Of a stretch of DNA of 64,000 bases, positions 16,068 to 24,745 are shown piece after piece; position 1 is the stretch's first letter, and the number at the start of each line of letters is the position of its first letter. The notes below the pieces were generated by a model. It was not told the origin of the DNA. It searched no databases and was given only the letters and a program-made list of their open reading frames with translations. The stretch covers positions 1-64,000 of the forward strand of contig JAPPFH010000110.1 of assembly GCA_028875185.1 (NCBI GenBank), written 5' to 3'. Made by a program: the position numbers and the translations under genes. This DNA is from Chloroflexota bacterium (GTDB lineage: Bacteria > Chloroflexota > Anaerolineae > Aggregatilineales > Phototrophicaceae).

Positions 16068-17084
16068 ATGGCGCAAGCAGCCTATTACGAAGGCGAACGG
16101 AAAATACGCCTGGGCGTCGGCGAGCCGGTTGATCCCGGCGCGGGCGAGGCGCAATTGCAGGTGTCGCATTGCGGCATTTGCGGCACTGATCTTCACATAT
16201 TCCACGGCGCGATGGACGCGCGCGTCAAGATGCCCTTGGTCATGGGACATGAAATGTCGGCCACAGTGAGCAAGCTCGGCGCCGGCGTGGAGGGCTTTGA
16301 CCTTGGCGATAGAGTCGTGGTCATGCCGCTGGCGCCTTGTGGAAAGTGCCCCGCTTGCGCCGCTGGGCACGGTCATATTTGCCACAATCTGGATTTCCTC
16401 GGCATTGATACGCCCGGCGCGTTCCAAAGCTATTGGACTGTCCCCGCGTATACGCTGCACCGCATTCCAGCGAATCTATCGCTGAAACACGCTGCCTTAA
16501 TCGAGCCGCTGGCGGTGGCTTGCCACGATGTTCGCCTGGCGGACGTGAAGGCGGGCGATGAGGTCGTTGTCCTGGGTGGCGGGCCCATCGGCATGTTGGT
16601 GGCGCTGGTTGCGAAGCAGCGAGGCGCAAACACGCTCGTCTCGGAAATTAATCCGTTTCGCCTGGAATTGGCGCGGTCTCTCGGCTTGGCGGCGGTTGAT
16701 CCCAACGAGATTGATTTGGTGAAACACGTAATGGAAGAGACGGGCAACGCCGGCGCTGACATCGTGTTTGAAGTATCAGGCTCGCAAGCGGGCGCCGACA
16801 TTCTGACCGAGTTGCTGCGGACGCGCGGGCTGGCGGTCATCGTGGCGATATTCGCGCAAAAGCCGAAGATTGACCTCTTCCGCTTTTTCTGGCGCGAACT
16901 CCGTTTGAAAGGCGTGCGCGTTTACGAATCGCAAGATTTCGCCGACGCCATAGCGCTGGCGGCCGCGGGCGCCCTGCCCCTGGATGAGCTGATCACCGAT
17001 ATCCGTCCGCTTAGCGCGCTGCGTTCCGGCTTTGAAGACATGGAACAAGGCGGGCAAGTGATGAAGATTTTGCTGGAGATCTGA
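16068..17084 (+). CDS. Zinc-dependent MDR-family alcohol/polyol dehydrogenase
   Basis: 338 residues. Catalytic zinc ligands are Cys38 in HCGICGTD and His61-Glu62 in GHE. The structural zinc loop has Cys91, 94, 97 and 105. A Rossmann motif GGGPIG is followed by SEINPFR, where the acidic residue after strand 2 favours NAD. Closest by eye to the threonine/sorbitol/butanediol dehydrogenase group. In this locus it probably oxidises a sugar, polyol or sugar-acid hydroxyl. It is followed without a gap by the SDR gene, so the two likely act in the same pathway. Confidence 0.88.
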   Translation: MAQAAYYEGERKIRLGVGEPVDPGAGEAQLQVSHCGICGTDLHIFHGAMDARVKMPLVMGHEMSATVSKLGAGVEGFDLGDRVVVMPLAPCGKCPACAAGHGHICHNLDFLGIDTPGAFQSYWTVPAYTLHRIPANLSLKHAALIEPLAVACHDVRLADVKAGDEVVVLGGGPIGMLVALVAKQRGANTLVSEINPFRLELARSLGLAAVDPNEIDLVKHVMEETGNAGADIVFEVSGSQAGADILTELLRTRGLAVIVAIFAQKPKIDLFRFFWRELRLKGVRVYESQDFADAIALAAAGALPLDELITDIRPLSALRSGFEDMEQGGQVMKILLEI

Positions 17085-17855
17085 ATGAATGTGATGGAGC
17101 AGTTTCGACTTGATGGCTTGACCGCGCTAGTCACCGGGGCGCGCCGCGGCATCGGCAAGGCGATGGCGCTTGGATTGGCGGAAGCGGGCGCCGACATCAT
17201 CGCCGTCAGCGCGAATCTGGAAGCGAATGGCAGCGCAATCGAGAGAGCGGTCGCGGCGCGCGGTCGCGCCTTCGCTGGCTATCGCTGTGACTTTTCCGAT
17301 CGCGACGACCTCTACCGTTTCATCAACCAAGTGAATGCCAATCACCCCGCCATCGACATCCTGGTCAATAACGCCGGCACGGTTCTGCGCGAGCCAGCCG
17401 AGCGGCACAGCGACGACTATTGGGACAAGATCATCAACACGAACCTCAGCGCCCAGTTTGTGCTCAGCCGCGAAATTGGCAAAGGAATGCTGGCGCGCGG
17501 CCGCGGCAAAATCATCTTCACCGCCTCGCTGCTCACCTTCCAAGGCGGCATCACCGTGCCCGGCTACGCGGCCAGCAAGGGCGGCGTTGGTCAATTGACC
17601 AAAGCGCTCGCCAACGAATGGGCGGGACGGGGCGTGCAAGTGAATGCGATCGCGCCCGGTTATGTGCGCACCGATGTCACCGAAGCGCTGCAAAATGACA
17701 CGGAGCGTTCTCGTTCTATTCTCGAGCGCATACCGGCCGGGCGCTGGGGCGAAATCGACGATTTCAAGGGTCCAGCAGTCTTCCTCGCTTCGTCCGCTTC
17801 GGACTTCGTCAATGGCGAGATTCTGGTGGTCGACGGCGGCTGGATGGGACGTTGA
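17085..17855 (+). CDS. KduD-like short-chain dehydrogenase
   Basis: 256 residues. TGARRGIG (cofactor loop), NNAG, the catalytic Ser in ASLLTFQGG and YAASK give a complete classical SDR. The pattern SLLTFQGGITVPGYAASKGG and the ending IPAGRWGE...VNGEILVVDGGW match 2-deoxy-D-gluconate 3-dehydrogenase (KduD), which interconverts keto groups on 2-keto-3-deoxy sugar acids. That fits as a step after the enolase-family enzyme at 11755. The start codon follows the stop of the MDR gene directly; GGAG in the end of that gene serves as ribosome site. Confidence 0.88.
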   Translation: MNVMEQFRLDGLTALVTGARRGIGKAMALGLAEAGADIIAVSANLEANGSAIERAVAARGRAFAGYRCDFSDRDDLYRFINQVNANHPAIDILVNNAGTVLREPAERHSDDYWDKIINTNLSAQFVLSREIGKGMLARGRGKIIFTASLLTFQGGITVPGYAASKGGVGQLTKALANEWAGRGVQVNAIAPGYVRTDVTEALQNDTERSRSILERIPAGRWGEIDDFKGPAVFLASSASDFVNGEILVVDGGWMGR

Positions 17856-17875
17856 CCAATCGACCGCAATTCATA

Positions 17876-19114
17876 CTAGACGCCGATAGTCGGGCGATCC
17901 GCTTCGGCTTGCTCCGCCAGGATGCGCGCGCGCCATTCATCGCTCAAACGCGCTTGTGGCTGGAACCAGGCCGCTTCATGCCAATGCAAGTTGCTGCCCT
18001 TGAACTCGGGCCGCTCGCTATCGCGTGACAGCGCGCAATCGAAGCGAACGATATACAAGTCATCATAGGCGGCTTCGGTTTGGGGAATGATATGACTCAG
18101 CCCCCAAGTGATGCCGCGTCCGTCGCCATCATCAGCGAAGGCATCAGGGCAGAAAGGACCGGGCGCGTGCGGCGCTAGCTGAACATGCGCCTTGGGCGCG
18201 AAATTTAAGCCGTCCTGCGCGAATTGCACCGTGTCTTTCTCTGGCCCATCCTGGATGAGCAAAGCCGCGATGCCGCCTTCGTAGGGCCAGAGCATCGTTT
18301 CGTGCCCGGAATTCGTCACCGGATTCAACGTTGACTTGATGTAGGGACCTTCGGGATTCTCGGCGATGGCGACGCCTTGCGCGCGCAGCAGGTTGCCCGG
18401 CGATTTGTCGGCTGGCGAGCCTTTGTAATATACCCAAATCTTCCCTTTGTAGACCAGCGGATAGGGATCATGAATGGCGCAGCTATCCCATTCGCCTTCC
18501 GCGCCCTGCTCCACGACCGGGCGTTCCAGACGCGTCCATGGCCCATCAGGCGAATCCGACCAAGCCATGCTGACGTTGACGCAGTCGTTCTGGCGCCACA
18601 TGGTCGTGAAACACTGATAATAGAGATAGTATTTTCCGCCGTAGACGAGGATGTCGGGCGTAGAAAGCGAGCGATCGCCGTAATTGCCTTTGGGCGCGCG
18701 CGGCACCGCCACGCCTTGCTCCTCCCAGTTGAAGCCGTCGCTTGAGGTAGCGTAGCAGATGTCCGCCAGGTCCCAATCGACGATTGGCGTTTCATCATCG
18801 CCCTGGTCGATATTGAAGCGGCCAACGGGCTTGCGCTTGGTGCGCCGGCGCGTATACCAGACATAATACGCGTCGCCGATTTTGAGCACCTTGGATGGGT
18901 CGCGGCGCGAGACCGACAATGCGGATTCATCTCTGCCGATGCCGGTGACCGGCGAATATTTGAAGACGGTATAGAAAGGATTGCCGATATCCTGCTCCGG
19001 CGTCCACATATCATAAAGGCGATGCATCGCCGCGCTTAGGGGCCGATCGGTCGGTTTCTCCGGCTGCAATCGGCTGGGGAATGCGGCGGTCCGTCTGTTG
19101 TTATCTTTGCTCAT
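17876..19114 (-). CDS. GH117-like glycoside hydrolase
   Basis: 412 residues, no signal peptide, strong GAGGAGGAG before the ATG. SxAxxR motif at 27-32, Asp72 in RRDPS, YYVWYTRR, IHDPYPLV and TNSGHET follow in the GH117 order. An N-terminal extension of about 20 residues and a C-terminal tail distinguish it from the 361-residue copy at 6273. It has its own operator-controlled promoter (19166-19194) identical in core to that of oppD. Converges with the SDR gene. The two other GH117 genes of the locus suggest action on different linkages or chain ends. Confidence 0.82.
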   Translation of the reverse strand: MSKDNNRRTAAFPSRLQPEKPTDRPLSAAMHRLYDMWTPEQDIGNPFYTVFKYSPVTGIGRDESALSVSRRDPSKVLKIGDAYYVWYTRRRTKRKPVGRFNIDQGDDETPIVDWDLADICYATSSDGFNWEEQGVAVPRAPKGNYGDRSLSTPDILVYGGKYYLYYQCFTTMWRQNDCVNVSMAWSDSPDGPWTRLERPVVEQGAEGEWDSCAIHDPYPLVYKGKIWVYYKGSPADKSPGNLLRAQGVAIAENPEGPYIKSTLNPVTNSGHETMLWPYEGGIAALLIQDGPEKDTVQFAQDGLNFAPKAHVQLAPHAPGPFCPDAFADDGDGRGITWGLSHIIPQTEAAYDDLYIVRFDCALSRDSERPEFKGSNLHWHEAAWFQPQARLSDEWRARILAEQAEADRPTIGV

Positions 19115-19165
19115 ATCTCCTCCTCAAAATTGGTAGGCGGCAGTCGTCAGCGGTATAATCGCTGG

Positions 19166-19196
19166 ATTGTAGACAATTGACAAAGTCCTGTCAATT
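19166..19196 (-). promoter_or_regulatory. Operator-covered promoter of the GH117 gene in a divergent region
   Basis: On the minus strand TTGACA (19194-19189), a 17-base spacer and TACAAT (19171-19166) form a promoter in which ATTGTCTACAAT covers the -10 box. Layout and 18 core bases equal those at 305-322. An added inverted repeat, AATTGACA-N6-TGTCAATT (19175-19196), lies across the spacer. The same region precedes the plus-strand GMC gene, so both may be controlled. Confidence 0.75.
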
Positions 19197-19249
19197 TTCT
19201 GGCGATGCTTAGCAAGCGCTCGCATAGGGCGGCGAAGTGGGAGGGCGAA

Positions 19250-20824
19250 TTGATCAGGGCGGATTACATTGTGGTCGGCGCCGGCTCAGCCGGGGCGGCG
19301 GTCGCCAGCCGGCTTAGCGAAGAGCCTGCCTGTTCAGTTCTGCTGCTCGAAGCCGGCGGACCAGACAGTGATCCAAACATCCATATTCCGGCGCGCTTCA
19401 GCGAGCTATTCCACAGCGAGGCCGACTGGGATTATGAAACCATTCCGCAGCCCGGATTGAACAACCGCCGCGATTATGTGCCGCGCGGCAAAGTCTTCGG
19501 CGGCACCAGTTCGATGAACGCCATGGTTTATCAGCGCGGACATCCGTCAGATTATGATGGCTGGGCGGCCCGCGGAAACGAAGGTTGGGCTTATGAAGAT
19601 GCGCTTCCCTACTTCCGCAAAATGCAGCATCAGGAGCGCGGCGAATCCGAGCATCATGGCGTCGGCGGTCCCATCAATGTCGCTGACCCGCAGGATCCCA
19701 ATCCGCTGAGCCTGGCTTTCGTCGAGGCGGCGCTCGCACTGGGATTCAAGGGCAATGACGACTTCAACGACGGCGATCAAGAAGGTTTCGGAGTCTACCA
19801 GGTTACGCAGAAGCGCGGGCAGCGACACAGCAGCGCCGCCGGCTATTTGCGCCCGGCGCTGGAACGAGCGAACTTCACTGCCTTGCCATACGCGCAGGTC
19901 ACCAGGCTCAGCATCGAGAATTCCCGCTGCGCAGGTCTTGAGTACTTGCACGCCGGCGAAACAAAAACGGCGCGCGCGAATCGAGAAATCATCATCTGCG
20001 GCGGGGCGATCAACTCGCCACAACTGCTGCTGCTTTCCGGGATCGGACCAGCCGATCAACTTGCTGAATTTGACATTCCGCTAGTGATGGATTTGCCGGG
20101 CGTCGGCCAGAACCTCATGGATCATATTCAGGTTCCCGTCGCCTACCACAGCAAGGCGCCGATCAGCCTGGTTGGCAAAGACGCGCCCGAGCAAATCCAG
20201 CTTTATCATGAGGAGCGGATGGGGCTGCTAACATCGAATCTCGGGGAATCAGGCGGCTTTGTGAAGCTCGATCCGGCTGCGCGCGCGCCCGAATTGCAGT
20301 TTCACTTCGGCCCCGACTGGTTCATCCGCCATGGCTTCGAAACACCCACCGGTCACGGCTTTACGATTCTCGCCGGATTGGTGGGCACGAAGAGCGTCGG
20401 CGAGCTCCGGCTGTTATCGAGCGATCCATTTGCCGCGCCCGCGATCGACTTTTCCTGCCTCGAAGAAGACGAGGATGTCAAGGTGTTGCTGCAAGCCGTC
20501 AAGCTTGGGCGCAAGATCGCGGCCGCCGCCCCTTTCGCACACTATCGCGGCGCCGAATTCTTACCCGGCGAGGGCGTCACCGCTGACAGCGAACTTATCC
20601 ATTTCATCCGCGAGTTCTCAACGACAATTTATCATCCAGCCGGCAGCTGCAAGATGGGGCGCGACCCGCTGGCCGTGGTTGACGAGCGGCTGCGCGTTCA
20701 TGGAATACGAGGCTTGCGCGTTGCCGATGCTTCAATTATGCCGCAAATCATCAATGCCAATACAAATGCCCCTTGCATCATGATTGGAGAAAAAGCGGCC
20801 GCGATGATCAAGGAGGAATGGTGA
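19250..20824 (+). CDS. GMC-family FAD-dependent oxidoreductase
   Basis: 524 residues if translation begins at TTG 19250, which has GGGAGGG four bases upstream; the ATG at 19205 has no ribosome site. The FAD-binding GAGSAGAAVASRL opens the protein, followed by the GMC signature GGTSSMNAMVY. The active site is His in YHPAGSC and Asn in NANTNAP. Members oxidise alcohols or sugars (choline, glucose, pyranose); this one lacks a signal peptide, so it should work in the cytoplasm. It is coupled to the tandem GH117 gene 3 bases downstream, suggesting it oxidises the released sugar or a derivative. Confidence 0.88.
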   Translation: MIRADYIVVGAGSAGAAVASRLSEEPACSVLLLEAGGPDSDPNIHIPARFSELFHSEADWDYETIPQPGLNNRRDYVPRGKVFGGTSSMNAMVYQRGHPSDYDGWAARGNEGWAYEDALPYFRKMQHQERGESEHHGVGGPINVADPQDPNPLSLAFVEAALALGFKGNDDFNDGDQEGFGVYQVTQKRGQRHSSAAGYLRPALERANFTALPYAQVTRLSIENSRCAGLEYLHAGETKTARANREIIICGGAINSPQLLLLSGIGPADQLAEFDIPLVMDLPGVGQNLMDHIQVPVAYHSKAPISLVGKDAPEQIQLYHEERMGLLTSNLGESGGFVKLDPAARAPELQFHFGPDWFIRHGFETPTGHGFTILAGLVGTKSVGELRLLSSDPFAAPAIDFSCLEEDEDVKVLLQAVKLGRKIAAAAPFAHYRGAEFLPGEGVTADSELIHFIREFSTTIYHPAGSCKMGRDPLAVVDERLRVHGIRGLRVADASIMPQIINANTNAPCIMIGEKAAAMIKEEW

Positions 20825-20827
20825 GAA

Positions 20828-23314
20828 ATGGCGAAAATATCGAGCGACAAAAGGCGCCTCCCGGGCGAAAAGAGCGAAGCGAAGCCGACCGAGCGCCAGC
20901 TCAGCGCCGCGCATGCCCGACTCTACGACAAATGGGGCATCTATCAGGACTCGAACAACGAATTCTACACCACCTTCAAGTACAGCCGCATCACGGGTAT
21001 CGGCAAGGAAGCCGGCGTCACCAGACGTGACCCGACCACAGTCCTGCGCATCGACGGCGCCTACTACGTCTGGTACACGCGGCGCAAAACAGCCAAAGAC
21101 CGCGATCATGGCAACAGACCGCCCCGGCGCCAGCAGACTTGGGACACACCGGTATTTGACTGGGATCTGGCTGAGATTTGGTATGCGACATCGGAGGACG
21201 GCTTCAATTGGACGGAGCGCGGCGCCGCGGTGAAGCGCGGACCGGCGGACGCGTACGACGGGCGCTCGGTATTCACGCCTGATGTCTTGATGACCAAAGA
21301 CGGCTTTTATCTATATTATCAAGCGGTCGATTATCCCTATCGGACGAGGACGAGAAATTCAATCGGCATGTCCTTTTCGAAGTCGCCCCATGGTCCTTGG
21401 CAGCGCGCCGAGGCGCCGGTGCTGCGGCCAGGCGAGCCGGGCGAATGGCAGAGCGATGACGACTCCGACGAGGTCCGCCATTATGGCGATTGGGACAGCC
21501 ACAAGGTTCACGATCCATTCATTATCGTCCGCGACGGCGAATATTGGCTCTATTACAAAGGGCAGCCGATGGGTTGGACGACGAAATATTCGCGCGGCAT
21601 CGGCTGGGGCGTGGCTATCGCCGACAAGCCCGAAGGACCCTTCGTCAAGTCGCCGTTGAATCCGGTCACCAATAGCGGGCACGAGACCTGCCTCTTTCCC
21701 TACAGCGAAGGCATCCTGGCGATCTGCGGACATGATGGTCCGGAGAAAGACACAATCCAATACGCGGCGGACGGGCTCAATTTTGACGTGGTCGCCCATG
21801 TCACTCTCCCGCCGCTGGCTGCCGGTCCATTCGCGCCCGATTCATACAGCGATACGCGGGATGGAGCGGGCATTATCTGGGGGCTGTCGCACATCGCCAC
21901 CGAAGAGATGAAGACGGGCAATTCTTATATCGTTCGCTTCGACTGCAACCTGCGCCGCGAACTGGAACGGACCGGATTCCGCGGCAGCAATATCCGCTAT
22001 CCAGAAGCGGTCTATTTCTCGCCGGATCTGGCGTTGAACGAGCGGAACATGCAGGATCTGGCCTACGCTAATGAGCCCGCAAAGCCAGACGAAGCTCGAC
22101 CAGCTGGACCCATCAGCCGGGCGATGGCGCGCGTCTACGATACTTATGGCGTCTACAAGGACGCGCAAAGCGAATTCTTCAGCGCTTTCCGCTACTCGCC
22201 TGTCGGCGGCATCGGCGTTGAGGCGGGCGTCACCCGGCGCGACCCGTCGAAGGTCATCAATGTCGGCGGCAATTATTATGTCTGGTATACCCGGCGGCAG
22301 ACCGCACTCGGCTGGCGCGGGATCGCAAATGCCAGCGAGACGCGACCGGCTTGGGATTGGGATATGGCCGACATTTGGTACGCCACCTCCCGCGATGGCT
22401 TTCACTGGGAGGAACGCGGACCGGCCGTAAAGCGCGGCGAGCCGGGTTCCTTCGACGATCGAGCGGTTTTCACGCCCGATATCCTGGCGCATGAGGGCAA
22501 ATATTATCTCTATTATCAGGTGACTCAGGGCGTCTGGAAGCATCGGTCGCTCCACCAGATCGGCATGGCTTGGGCTGCATCGCCGGATGGCCCCTGGACG
22601 AAGCTGGCGGAGCCGGTCTTGCGTACAGGCCGGCGCGGCCGCTTTATCGGCGACGCGGATGACGCTGATGCGGTGGACAGCTTCGGCGATTGGGATTCAC
22701 ACAAACTGCACGACCCCTATGCGCTCAAGTACCGCGGGCAAATTTGGCTTTATTACAAGGGCGTGCAATTCGGCCGTACCTATCGGCACGATCTGGGCAT
22801 TGGCTGGGGCGCCGCCATCGCCGACGATCCTCGCGGTCCGTTTGTAAAGTCGCCCTTGAACCCGCTGACTAACAGCGGACACGAGACCTTTCTTTATCCC
22901 TTCCGCGGGGGCATCGCCGCGGTCACGAGCCACGAAGGTCCGGAGAAGAACACGGTGCAATTTGCGCCCGATGGCTTGAACTTCGAGGTCATGGGCAAGG
23001 TTAGCGCGCCGCCGGTCGCTGCTGGTCCTCACGTGCCCGACGCCTTCAGCGACAATGGCGATGGCCGAGGCGTCAGCTGGGGTTTGGCTCATATCCAGCA
23101 TGGGCATGCGGGGCGGCTGGCGAATGGGTATCTGGTTCGCTTTGACTGCAACCTGAGCCGGGATTGGCGGCGCGCCGATTTCTACCGCGCCTGGAATTAT
23201 CGCTTTCCCGAATCCGTCTATTTCAGCCAGGAATTCAGATTGACCGAGCAGGAACAGGCGGATGCGATTGAGTTGATGCAGCGAATCGACGAAGACACCA
23301 AGCTGCCTGAGTGA
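20828..23314 (+). CDS. Tandem double-domain GH117-like glycoside hydrolase
   Basis: 828 residues made of two complete GH117-like propellers. Domain 1 (about 20-415) has SAAHAR at 26-31, Asp68 in RRDPT, His228-Asp229 and NSGHE at 282-286. Domain 2 (about 425-820) has SRAMAR at 430-435, Asp472 in RRDPS, His628-Asp629 and NSGHE at 682-686. Both halves therefore keep the residues thought to be catalytic. No signal peptide and no obvious linker beyond a short Pro/Ala/Glu-rich stretch. GH117 proteins normally form domain-swapped dimers through the SxAxxR helix, so this fusion may be a covalent dimer. Translationally linked to the GMC gene. Confidence 0.82.
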   Translation: MAKISSDKRRLPGEKSEAKPTERQLSAAHARLYDKWGIYQDSNNEFYTTFKYSRITGIGKEAGVTRRDPTTVLRIDGAYYVWYTRRKTAKDRDHGNRPPRRQQTWDTPVFDWDLAEIWYATSEDGFNWTERGAAVKRGPADAYDGRSVFTPDVLMTKDGFYLYYQAVDYPYRTRTRNSIGMSFSKSPHGPWQRAEAPVLRPGEPGEWQSDDDSDEVRHYGDWDSHKVHDPFIIVRDGEYWLYYKGQPMGWTTKYSRGIGWGVAIADKPEGPFVKSPLNPVTNSGHETCLFPYSEGILAICGHDGPEKDTIQYAADGLNFDVVAHVTLPPLAAGPFAPDSYSDTRDGAGIIWGLSHIATEEMKTGNSYIVRFDCNLRRELERTGFRGSNIRYPEAVYFSPDLALNERNMQDLAYANEPAKPDEARPAGPISRAMARVYDTYGVYKDAQSEFFSAFRYSPVGGIGVEAGVTRRDPSKVINVGGNYYVWYTRRQTALGWRGIANASETRPAWDWDMADIWYATSRDGFHWEERGPAVKRGEPGSFDDRAVFTPDILAHEGKYYLYYQVTQGVWKHRSLHQIGMAWAASPDGPWTKLAEPVLRTGRRGRFIGDADDADAVDSFGDWDSHKLHDPYALKYRGQIWLYYKGVQFGRTYRHDLGIGWGAAIADDPRGPFVKSPLNPLTNSGHETFLYPFRGGIAAVTSHEGPEKNTVQFAPDGLNFEVMGKVSAPPVAAGPHVPDAFSDNGDGRGVSWGLAHIQHGHAGRLANGYLVRFDCNLSRDWRRADFYRAWNYRFPESVYFSQEFRLTEQEQADAIELMQRIDEDTKLPE

Positions 23315-23347
23315 GCGGCAGGGGCAATCGCGCTGCCAAAGCGCTTG

Positions 23348-24202
23348 TCAGCGATTCGACTCGGCGACCAGACTGAACATCAGGGGGGTATTTTGCGGCA
23401 AATGAGCCGGCATTGCATAGCGCCGCCCGCCCAAATTAACCATATCGGCAATGGGCTTGAAACCGTTGCAATAATTGTATTCAGCTAAATGCGACAGCCG
23501 CAGGCCGGCGTCTATCAAAGCCGACGCCACTTCAGCGATGCCCCATTGGAATTCGACGCCCGGGCACGGATTCCGGAAATCGCAAATGCCGGGCAGCAAG
23601 GCGTCAATCTCGGCTGTTGAGCCAGTCCAAGCGACATAATCGCCAACGCCTGATTCGAACTCGTATGCAAGACCGCCCATATAATTGTGCTTCAGTTGCC
23701 AATCCCGATCGAACATGGTGAAGGCTGGATGAAAATCAACAAGGATGAATCGGCCGCCGGGATTGAGCAAGCGGGCAATGCCGCGCCCCCAGGCAGCCAA
23801 ATCAGACAGCCAGCAAAGAACGCCGTATGACGAGAAGATATTGTCGTAGCCTTCGCTTGCAGTAGCGAAGAAATCATATATGTCGGCGCGCGTGTAGCTG
23901 GCTTGGATGCCGCTATCGCGCGACAGTTGGCGAGCAAATCGAATCGCTTCATCGCTAATATCCACGCCAGTGACGATCGCCCCGAGATGACTGGCGATGC
24001 TCAAACTGTCTTGGCCGCAATTGCACTGGAGATGCAGCAAGGTTTCGCCAGCGACATCGCCGAGCAGACCGCGCTCCTCGGCAAAGAGCGTACTGCCGCC
24101 AGCGCGGAAAAAAGCCGCTTGATCGCCCTTGTGGCTGTTATGCGCCTTGGTGCCTTCATTCCAGGAAAGGCGATTAATCTCGTGGCGCGCCTTGTCCGGC
24201 AT
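23348..24202 (-). CDS. Class I SAM-dependent methyltransferase
   Basis: 284 residues with GGAGGAG before the ATG. Motif I reads LLHLQCNCGQDSLSIA, followed by VTGVDISDEAI (acidic residue for SAM ribose) and a later LLNPGGRFILVDFHP. The aromatic-rich C-terminal half (NYMGGLAYEFESG) is common in small-molecule methyltransferases of this type. Substrate unknown. It converges with the GH117 fusion and may not belong to the sugar locus. Confidence 0.85.
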   Translation of the reverse strand: MPDKARHEINRLSWNEGTKAHNSHKGDQAAFFRAGGSTLFAEERGLLGDVAGETLLHLQCNCGQDSLSIASHLGAIVTGVDISDEAIRFARQLSRDSGIQASYTRADIYDFFATASEGYDNIFSSYGVLCWLSDLAAWGRGIARLLNPGGRFILVDFHPAFTMFDRDWQLKHNYMGGLAYEFESGVGDYVAWTGSTAEIDALLPGICDFRNPCPGVEFQWGIAEVASALIDAGLRLSHLAEYNYCNGFKPIADMVNLGGRRYAMPAHLPQNTPLMFSLVAESNR

Positions 24203-24387
24203 CGCTCCTCCTTAATCTTTGCTCCGCATACCTGATGATGCTGCACTCGCCTATGCGCAATAATGGGGACGCTGGAGCCTTCAGATCCACCCCATCTTGA
24301 CGATTCCCCATGATATGCCGCCGTGCGCCTAGCCGTCCAGCATCAATGGTGGCGGGGAGTGGTGAATTTCATTGATAGCGCGACAAA

Positions 24388-24497
24388 CCCCCATCCCCCG
24401 GCCCCTTGCCCCCACAAGGAGGGAAGGGGAGTTTTTCAAAGAATTACGGGCTTTTGAAGTCTCTCCCTCATTTTGGGGGAGGGATTTAGGGTGGGGG
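24388..24497. repeat. C-rich/G-rich palindromic intergenic repeat
   Basis: CCCCCATCCCCCGGCCCC and AGGGAAGGGGAG on the left are mirrored by CTCCCTCATTTTGGGGGAGG and AGGGTGGGGG on the right, giving a large imperfect inverted repeat. Its left half closely resembles bases 76-117 inside the element at the window start (CCCCCATCCCCCAGCCCC, then AGGGAAGGGGAG). This looks like one member of a dispersed intergenic repeat family. Confidence 0.6.
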
Positions 24498-24689
24498 AAA
24501 CGAGGGATATATCAAGACATTCACCACACCCTGGTGGCGAGCGCGTAAGCTATCCACGGCGTCCTTGATGAAAGAATCGCCAGCATTTGAAATATTCCGC
24601 GCGCGGGCGCTTGGCCAGGCGGACGCAATGCCGCGCCACGCCGCGCCGAGACCAGAAAACCGCAAGCTAAAAGTCGACCGGCAATTTTC

Positions 24690-24718
24690 TTGCCTGAGGA
24701 CGCGCTCAGGTCTATAAT
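24690..24718 (+). promoter_or_regulatory. Promoter of the double-XRE gene
   Basis: TTGCCT (24690-24695), 17-base spacer, TATAAT (24713-24718). The expected start near 24725 leaves about 20 bases before the ATG at 24746. Confidence 0.65.
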
Positions 24719-24745
24719 CCTCGTTACACAAATGCGAAATCGTAA

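Larger units (their letters stand above)
24203..24745. other. Intergenic region with repeat and promoter
   Basis: No credible gene. It holds the C-rich palindromic repeat at 24388-24497 and, near its right end, the promoter at 24690-24718. The remainder shows no structure I can name. Confidence 0.6.
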
